Assembly: GCF_002288925.2 (NCBI RefSeq)
Contig: NW_022098004.1
Location: forward strand, 14,208,581-14,272,580
Length of the DNA stretch: 64,000 nucleotides
Reading direction: 5' to 3'
From: Delphinapterus leucas
Lineage: Eukaryota > Chordata > Mammalia > Artiodactyla > Monodontidae
The notes under the pieces are model-generated. The model saw only the letters and a program-made list of their open reading frames with translations. It was not told where the DNA came from and made no database searches. The position numbers were made by a program, and so were the translations under genes. Positions 57,332 through 64,000 of the stretch are shown here, piece after piece. Numbering within the stretch: the first letter of the stretch is position 1; every line of letters starts with the position of its first letter.

Positions 57332-57553
57332 AAGCCAGAAAACTATGGCCCCCAGGCTAAATACAGCCCACCTCCTGCTTCTTTAAATAAAGTTTTATTG
57401 GAACACAGCCAGGCACATCATTCACAGAATGCCTGTGGGTGCTGTCGAACTAGGATGGCAGAGGGGAGTGGCTATGACAGACTATAAGGCCCACAGAGTC
57501 TAAAATATGTATTAAATATTTATTATCTGGCCCTGTTATTGCCGACCCCAGCT
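57332..57553 (-). mobile_element. Non-autonomous hAT/MER element, copy 2
   Basis: Reverse orientation of the 22.1-kb element: 'actatggcccccaggctaaatacagcccacc', 'aataaagttttattggaacacagcc', 'attatctggccctgttattgccgacccc'. Confidence 0.82.
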
Positions 57554-57677
57554 TAGGTTACAGTCTCCCAGAAGTGGAACAAGGATTTGGGGGCAGTGAT
57601 TTATCAAGGAAATGCTGCCAGGAGGAACCAGTAAGGGGGTGAAGGCAGCAGGATGGGGAAAGGGAGGAGGCCAGCCT

Positions 57678-58028
57678 GGGGACTTCCCTGGTGGTCCAGC
57701 GGTAAAGAATCTGCCTTCCAATGCAGGGGGTGAAGGTTCGATCCCTGGTCAGGGAACTAAGATCCCACATGCCTCGGGGCAACTAAGCCCACGTGCCACA
57801 ACTACTGAACTCGCGCACCTCAAGGAGAAAGCCCGCGTGCCACCAACTACAGAGCTCACGTGCTCTGGAGCCCACGCCACAACTAGAGAGAGAAAACCCA
57901 CACGCCACAACTAGAGAGAAGCCTGCACACTGCAACAAAAGACCCCGCATGCCGCAACTAAGACCCGACGCAGCCAAAATAAATAAATAAATAAATAAAT
58001 ATTTTAAAATAAATAAATAAAATTATTA
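57678..58028 (+). mobile_element. CHR-type SINE, long form, older variant
   Basis: Head 'ggacttccctggtggtccagcggtaaagaatc', with 'gggaactaagatcccacatgcc' and a simple (AAAT)n tail. The head resembles the older 'ggtccagtgg' subfamily and the body the long form. No clear direct repeat. Confidence 0.92.
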
Positions 58029-58149
58029 AAGCCTCAGCCTGACTTGAGCCCGCACGAGCAGTTCCCTTGCAGGTGAAGTGGTTCAGGCAGTCCCTGAGGA
58101 AGAGAACAGGTGTGAGGTACTAGAAGCAAAGCCCACAGAAGCTATCCAA

Positions 58150-58265
58150 GGCACAGGGCACTGTGTCAAGCACTTTGGGTACATTATAACATTGACTCCT
58201 CGCCGCAGTGATAGGAGGTGGGAAGTACGTGATGCCCACGTCACAGCTGAGAGTTAAAGGAGGTA
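58150..58265 (-). repeat. MIR SINE, divergent
   Basis: 'cagggcactgtgtcaagcactttgggtacattataacattgactcctcgccgcagtg' resembles the inverted MIR 3' half. Confidence 0.55.
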
Positions 58266-58419
58266 ATCCATGTGGGATGCTCAGCCCATCACCCACCACA
58301 GAGTAAGAGGTGTTACTGTATCCTGGGTCTGTTCTTGTGCTGAATTCTGGGGCCGCAGAGATAAATAAAACAAGCCTAGGATCAACGTGACTGCTCATGG
58401 GGAATCTAGCACGTAACTT

Positions 58420-58735
58420 CCACCAGAGCCCTACTTAGTGCTCCTATCAGGGAGGTCAGAGGAGGTGACACTGGGAAGGAGTCTTGAAGGAGAGATAGCA
58501 GTTGCCAGGTGGGGGAGTGACCTTTCCGACACAGAACACAACATATGCAAGGGTTTGGCCCCGGGGAACAACACACACTCTGGCAACTGCAAGGAGTTTG
58601 GTGGGGGTGGATGAAGGCTGCGTGCGGGGCGGTGGGAGATGAGACTGGGGGCATGGAGGCCACGCAGGAAGCAGATCCTGGATGATGGAGAGTCCATGTA
58701 GATTTCAAATCGGGAGTTCTGTGGTTCGGCTGGAG
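58420..58735 (-). repeat. L2/CR1-type LINE fragment, left part
   Basis: 'aggaggtgacactgggaaggagtcttgaagg', 'cacaacatatgcaagggtttggcccc' match the repeat class at 54.3 kb. It resumes after the MLT1 at 59154. Confidence 0.6.
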
Positions 58736-59153
58736 TGTTAGTTTTCTGGGGCTGCCATAACAAAACATCACAGACTGCATGGCTTACACAAGAGAAATTT
58801 ATTTTCTCATAGTTCTGGAAGCCAGAAGTCCAAGATCCAGGTGTTGGCAGGGTTGGTTTCATTCTGACCTCTCCGAGGCTTGTAGGTGGCCGCCCTCTTG
58901 CTATGTCCTCACGTGGTCTTTCCTCTGAGCACCCCTGGTGTGTGTGTGTGTGTCTTTCTGGTGTCTCTTCTTACAAAGACACCAGTCAGATTGGATTACA
59001 GCTCACCCTAAGGACCTCATTTTAACTTAATTACCTCTTTAAAGGTCCTATTCCCAAATACAGTCACAGTCTGAGGTACTGAGGTTAGGACTTCAACATA
59101 TGAATGGGGGACGGGGTGGGGATGAGGGAGACACAGTTCAGCCCGTACCAGCA
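58736..59153 (-). mobile_element. MLT1-type MaLR solo LTR
   Basis: 'tgttagttttctggggctgccataacaaaacatcacagac', 'ctcatagttctggaagccagaagtccaagatc', 'cttacaaagacaccagtcagattggatta', 'ccagca' end. Inverted MaLR LTR with a short internal (GT)n. Confidence 0.87.
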
Positions 59154-59290
59154 GACATTTCAGAAAGCTCTCCCTGGTTCTGGTAGAGAGGGCAGCCTGG
59201 AGAAACCAGAGGTGGCAGGCTGGATGAAACCCATTGTAGCTCTCCAGCCACTCAGAGCCTGAAGTCAGGATGGCTGAGTCCACAGTCTGG
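59154..59290 (-). repeat. L2/CR1-type LINE fragment, right part
   Basis: 'gacatttcagaaagctctccctggttctggtagagagggcagcctgg' continues the element interrupted at 58735. Confidence 0.5.
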
Positions 59291-59800
59291 GGGACGGCTG
59301 AGCAGTGGGGGCCAAGCTGCACTCGCCCTGCCCTCCGGCTGCGACTGACCTTCTGATTCAGGCAGCAGAGAGGAGGACAAAGGTATGCTTCTGAATAAAG
59401 GCAAGCAGCTGGTACCCAGAGCACCAGAGCCCGTAAAGCAAGTGTCAAGGCCAACACAGGCACAAAGCCAGCTGTCACCTGTCCCCTGGCCACGCCATGG
59501 GGGCTTGACCTCCTGGGCAGCACCTGGGGGGGGTGCCCCCATTGTCCTGACTTGTTCACATACTCCATGTCCTCCCAGCACTATCTGGTCATCAGAGAAG
59601 CCTTGTACCATCCAGGTTGAGAGTTCACATCAGGAAGCATCACACCTTCTCTAACCCGCCCTCGGAAGTTCCGGGGGCCACTAAGGGGGACTCACACTGC
59701 TCATACCCAGGTGAGTCCTTCCCAAGGAAGCTACTGATCTATTATATCTTTAGGGCCAGGGCTCTACAGCTTCCTTTGTGATTAAACATTTTTCTCTCTT
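59291..59800. other. No gene seen
   Basis: Moderately GC-rich, no recognised repeat. Overlapping open frames on both strands have no protein features. Confidence 0.4.

Positions 59801-59804
<4 letters not shown>

Positions 59805-59875
<71 letters not shown>
59805..59875. repeat. Compound (TC)n(AC)n microsatellite
   Basis: About 14 TC units directly followed by about 20 AC units, uninterrupted. Confidence 0.98.
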
Positions 59876-59879
<4 letters not shown>

Positions 59880-60145
59880 ACAGTTCCTAAAGTTCCACCA
59901 CTCAAAGACTTACTCCTTCAGTTCAATCTCCTGGGAGAAGGAGGGCACAAGACATTAAGTCACCAACACCTTAGGGTGAATTTATTAATCAGATTCTTCC
60001 CTCTGCCTTAGCCAGGTGTTAAGAAAGTACCAAGCATTTGAAGGGGAGGGTTATTAAAAAGAGATGGCATTGTGGAGGAAAAGCAAATGTAAGCGGGGAG
60101 TAGCAACGTTCCTTCTACCCAGTCTTGGTCAGCCTGATGCTCTGA

Positions 60146-60452
60146 GTCAGAAGTCAGCCAACTTTTTCTGAAAAGGGTCAGACAGTAAACATTTTTGTCT
60201 TTTCTGGCCATAGAGTTTCTGTTGCAATCCCTGGACTCTGCCGTCGTAGCACGAGGGCAGCCATAGACACCAAGTAAATGAATAGGTGTGGCTGTGTCCC
60301 ACTAAAACCTTACTTACGGACACTGAAATTTATCATTTTCATAAAATATTCTTCTTCTAATCTTTTCCCAACCACTTACAATGTAAAAGCCATTCTTAGT
60401 TTGCAGACTATGCAAACATAGGAGGTGGCTGGATTTTGCCTGAGATCCACAG
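60146..60452 (+). mobile_element. Non-autonomous hAT/MER element, copy 3
   Basis: 'cagaagtcagccaactttttctgaaaagggtcagacagtaaacattttt' and 'ggtggctggattttgcctgag'. Same family as copies 1 and 2 but with about 90 bp of extra sequence in the middle. Confidence 0.78.
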
Positions 60453-60980
60453 CTCGCAGCTCCCCGTCCTTCATGGACAGAATTTGCACCTTTCCCATCT
60501 TGTCAAACCGTCCTCTCCTCAAGGACAAGCCCTTGGTCACTCTTTGCTGCTCGCCTCTCCAGCCCTCAAGAGAAAAAAGTGGCTCCTTGTTCTGTGTGCT
60601 CTGTCCACGATCCCTGGGGATCTGCTTTCAAATGTGGAGAAGACAGGGTGACAAATGGGCTGGCATGCAGGCTAGCCACCAGCAGCAAGCTGCTGCAGAA
60701 CAGTGGCCTCGGATTCATGCCAGCTGACTGAGGGTGGCTTGCATCTGACTACCCCTCCCCAGCCCACATAGGATGTATCAGGCCCCGAGGGTTCCATCCG
60801 TCACACTTCTGGGCCACTCTTTAGGCACCTCTCCCAAATTACCAAAGGTATTTATTATTATTATTATCATTATTATGACATCTAACTTAAGACGAACCAT
60901 CCCCATTAATAAAACAACACTCACTTCGTACTGGGTAGTCGGTCTGTGCAGGTGCCATATAAACCTTCTGTGGCTAATAT
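60453..60980. other. No gene seen; short (TTA)n
   Basis: Contains a TTA/TCA run at 60849-60880. No other named repeat. Confidence 0.4.
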
Positions 60981-60984
60981 TCCC

Positions 60985-61305
60985 AGAATGAGCCAGGCTC
61001 TGTTTTAAGTGCTTTGCATGTACTTGGGGCTCTCAGGAACCCACGGCTTCAGTACCAGCGTTATTTTCATCTTATGGATGAGAAAACTGAGTCGAGAGGG
61101 GTTAACAACACACCCAAGACACACAGCCGGTCGGATCTATCTGACTCTAAAGCCAGGTTCTCTGTCACCGGCTCCCCCAGCCCTCTCTATCTCACAGCCA
61201 CACTCCAACATGGTATCCCAATTCCTCAGATGTAGAAATAGAACCTCTGAGAAGTTAACGTCTTGGTCCAAGTTCACGTAGCTAATAAATGGTGGTGCTA
61301 GAACC
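60985..61305 (-). repeat. Two inverted MIR fragments
   Basis: 60985-61170 ('gagccaggctctgttttaagtgctttgcatg', 'cttatggatgagaaaactgagtcgagaggggttaac') and 61220-61305 ('cttggtccaagttcacgtagctaataaatggtggtgctagaaccc') both match inverted MIR. Confidence 0.8.
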
Positions 61306-62425
61306 CTTTGTTAGAATCACTGACATGCTGGAAATATCCTGCCCTCTTGTGAAAACACAACATTTCGAGATAGTGTCAGAAACCAGAGTCCTAGACTGAG
61401 AGGGGCTTTCCAACAAGTGGCGAGAGAGGAACCTTAGCCTGACAGCGTGTCTTAGGTCTGATCTAAAAGCAGAGACCATGACAGGGATTCTGCGCAGGTG
61501 AATTATTGAGGTGAGGACACCCAAGAGGAACCCTGAGAAGGTACAGGTTCAGCTGAAGTCTGGCCTCAGCCTGATCTCTGGGGAGCTCTGGAGCATGAAT
61601 GGGACACAGGGTCCTCTCGCCCTGAGGCAAGGGACCAGGCTGAGATATGCTGTATCTGTCAGTCATTGGCTATGGGTTGTCCCACGGTGGGGTAGGGGAG
61701 CATCTCTGGGCAAGGTGGCAATTCTCCAGAGAATGGTACAGCTTTGAGCCCTAGGAGTCAACCCTCACAGCAGCCGGTGGGCGTAGTACCATCGTTTGAA
61801 GGGCCCTCAGCAGGGCGCAATTGGCATCTACTATGGGCAGGTGACCCTGTAGGCGCAGACCTCTCTATCTGTCTCTGTGGCTCCTGGAAAACCACATTCC
61901 CTTCCCTCCACTACCCTTTCTCCCCCTGTTCCTCTCTTGCTTTTGGACCTCCTCCTTTGTCACCCTCCAGCACTGGCTGGGCTGAGCTTGGCCCGGGCTT
62001 CTGGCTCCTGTATCAGACCACCAGCAATCACAGCCAGAGCTGAAGGTTCCAGGAAGCACCCCAGTGTGGCTCCTTCCGGCCTGGGCCTGCTCCCTGCCCA
62101 CCACTGCCCAGCCCCACCCTGTGTTCCACCTGTGAGGGGATCCCCACTGACGTGATGGGGAAAGCAGGGCAGGGAAACAGCTATGAGCCAGGCCTGGGAA
62201 TTAATGAATGAGGGAGAGGACGAGAGCCAGGCAGCTCCTCCTCGCCAGACGGTGCTTCAGCCGCCAGCAGGGCAAGCAGCTGCCCTCCCGAGGGCGACCC
62301 TGGGGGCCCGCTGCCTGGCACTTGACTGCCAGGAGTTGAGCTGGCGAGGTCCATGCAAGGGCTCATTTCTAGAGCTTTCAGAGGGTCGTAATTCTCTAAG
62401 TAGAAACATCCTCTTCCTCTCTGCT
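61306..62425. other. No gene seen; GC-rich
   Basis: Relatively GC-rich but without a CpG cluster of island strength. Open frames on both strands are compositional. Confidence 0.4.
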
Positions 62426-62585
62426 GCCCTTCATTCATTCATTCATTCACTTAGCAATTATTCATTGGGCACATATGGGCCACAAACTGTGCTGAGAGCC
62501 AGGAAAAAGTGATGAACAAAATAGACAAGGTCCCTACCTCCATTCTAGTGGGGGCGACAGAGAAAAACTGAGAATGGTGGGGTCA
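62426..62585 (-). repeat. L2 LINE 3' end
   Basis: (ATTC)n, the reverse of the L2 TGAA tail, then 'ttcattgggcacatatgggccacaaactgtgctgagagcc', 'gatgaacaaaatagacaaggtccctacctccattctagtgggggcgacag'. Confidence 0.8.
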
Positions 62586-62713
62586 CAAATCACTGAGAGA
62601 GATGCACAACGAAGATACAGTTTCTTGGGCCTGTCTTCCTCAAATGCCTCCATCCTGCCAGGCAGTAGGGGGGCGGGAATGGGGGAACACACTTGAAAAT
62701 TGCCAATTTATGG

Positions 62714-62874
62714 GACTTCCCTGGCGGTCCAGTGGTTAGGACTTCGCCTTCCAATGCAGGGTGTGTGGGTTCGATCCCTGCTCGGGGAGCTAAGATCCTA
62801 CATGCCTCGTGGCCAAAAAATCAAAACAGGAAACAGAAGCAATATGGTACCAAATTCAATAAAGACTTTTAAAA
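62714..62874 (+). mobile_element. tRNA-derived SINE, Bov-tA/CHR-like short head form
   Basis: 'acttccctggcggtccagtggttaggacttcgcc', 'gttcgatccctgctcggggagctaagatcc', then an A-rich tail. Perfect 18-bp direct repeat aaaattgccaatttatgg at 62696-62713 and 62875-62892. Confidence 0.96.
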
Positions 62875-62892
62875 AAAATTGCCAATTTATGG

Positions 62893-63360
62893 TACCACCA
62901 TGCTGTTTTGCTCAGAAGGGCACTCTTGAAGAATCTGGTTTCCTTTGGAGAAATGTTCAGTCTTTTCCATCCTCTCCTCACCTCCTTCTCCAGCATGGTG
63001 TCTGAGCGTGAGGGAGGGCAGTGATAACGGGATAACTAATGGTGGGGGGATGGAGGTCACTTGGAGGAACACTGGGTCCTCCCTGCTGGCCGCTGCTCCA
63101 GCGTGGCTGGCCTGTTCTCTTGCTGGCTGCACTGCTGCGATGCACCTGTCCCGTCTGGGGCGCAGCAGCTGCTCCTGGGGCCCCACTCCATCCCCTTCCC
63201 TAACCAGGGCTCCCACCTCACAGCTGCTGCAGGTGTTGGCTGCTACCTGTCACATCTGCACCCTTCTCCAGGGATTGCCCTTGACGGAAGGAAGGTGGCC
63301 ACCACCCCTGGAGATGGACCCTGGCCAACGCCTACCTCTCCAGGGTCACCATCCCACCAC
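62893..63360. other. No gene seen
   Basis: No named repeat. Open frames of 109-149 codons on both strands overlap one another and lack features. Confidence 0.4.
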
Positions 63361-63364
63361 ACAC

Positions 63365-63715
63365 CCCACCCGCCCTATGTTCCAATCCCACTAGTCTTCT
63401 TACAGTTCCTCCACCACGGAGCATGGGGTTCAAATCCCAGGAATGCTCCCCTCCTCCCTTCTCCCGGTTAATTCCCCCTCAGAATGACCTCCCTTAAACA
63501 CTAGATATTTACGGGACTCTTGTTAAAAACTGTTTGCCCTTCTATGTTCCATTATGTGGTTTGATCAATATCTGTCTCCCCCACTCGACTTTAAACTCCT
63601 GAGGGAAGGGACTAGTTCTGTTTTTCTAACCAGTGACTCCCTAAGGCCTACTACACTGCCTGGCACAAAGCTGATGGTTATTAAATATTTTTTTGAGGGC
63701 ATGAATAATTCAGTT
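63365..63715 (+). repeat. L2 LINE 3' end
   Basis: 'ctcccccactcgactttaaactcctgagggaagggactagttctg', 'gcctactacactgcctggcacaaagctgatggttattaaat' match the L2 3' end. The left part is less certain. Confidence 0.8.
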
Positions 63716-64000
63716 TTAAACGAGCTTATGAACGAATGGAATGCAACCCTGACCTTTGAACACCTCACTCCAACATCCCTGGTACATCCTGGAAAATCCT
63801 GGAAGTGGGACACTGCTCCTCTAGGGACACTTTACCTATCCTTGGTGAAAGGATCCAAATTCTCAGCCACCAGGAAGTCCCATTCTGGCAGGAAATGGAG
63901 CAGGTTTGTTTGCAAATCGAGCCCAGGGCTCCCTGCCAGGCCCCAAGCAGAGGCCAAGCCAGCCTCACACAGAGGCCCTGCAGGTTTGGATTGGTTTGCA

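Noticed and set aside
13000..64000. CALB2 exons to the right of CMTR2
   Set aside because: I looked for the EF-hand coding exons expected from human gene order and saw none. CALB2 probably lies beyond the window.
1..64000. CRISPR arrays, operons, bacterial-type promoters or terminators
   Set aside because: The sequence is mammalian; direct repeats present are SINE target duplications or microsatellites.
1..64000. tRNA genes at SINE heads
   Set aside because: The heads are tRNA-derived with box A/B-like parts but do not fold into complete, intact tRNA genes.

Overview
The window looks like mammalian nuclear DNA from a cetacean, or a very close relative. It has AT-rich, CpG-poor intergenic sequence, a single CpG island, and many old mammal-wide repeats (MIR, L2, MLT1, L1M, hAT/MER). 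On top of these lie about fifteen tRNA-derived SINEs of the CHR (cetacean/hippo/ruminant) type, whose heads read 'gcttccctggtggcgcagtgg'. Several SINEs keep perfect target-site duplications, so this lineage has been active recently.

Only one intact protein-coding gene is clear: CMTR2 (cap-specific mRNA 2'-O-methyltransferase 2, formerly FTSJD1). It is on the minus strand and its whole coding sequence lies in one exon at 6533-8833. A strong splice acceptor sits 19 bases before the ATG. A CpG island at about 12.24-12.98 kb is its likely promoter and non-coding first exon. In human, CMTR2 lies between HYDIN and CALB2 on 16q22.2 (established knowledge). I see no HYDIN or CALB2 exon here, so the 51 kb to the right of the CpG island reads as intergenic.

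Layout. 1-4.0 kb: L1 3' end and AT-rich intergenic sequence. 4.0-6.5 kb: one long SINE and probable CMTR2 3'UTR. 6.5-8.9 kb: CMTR2 coding exon. 8.9-12.2 kb: CMTR2 intron with MIR, SINE and L2. 12.2-13.0 kb: CpG-island promoter. 13-26 kb: L1 remnants, SINEs, MIRs, an MLT1 LTR, a 17-bp tandem repeat, and a long L2 copy with a reverse-transcriptase relic broken by a SINE and an L1 that share one insertion site. 26.2-27.8 kb: the most exon-like unexplained stretch. It holds a 159-nt open frame bounded by splice-like sites on the minus strand, and about 1 kb further a decayed reading frame on the plus strand with a signal-peptide-like start and half a Kunitz-type cysteine pattern. 28-45 kb: LTR, MIR, L2 and SINE remnants, a good CTCF-like motif, and a 1.95-kb 5'-truncated L1 nested in an older L1. 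45-64 kb: further old repeats, an ERV solo LTR, a short L1 with 5' inversion, and two compound microsatellites.

I found no undescribed multi-gene system, CRISPR array or operon-like structure. The items most worth checking are the orphan exon candidate (26310-26468), the Kunitz-like pseudogene candidate (27487-27765) and the CTCF-like site (32745-32758). The rest are repeat-biology observations.
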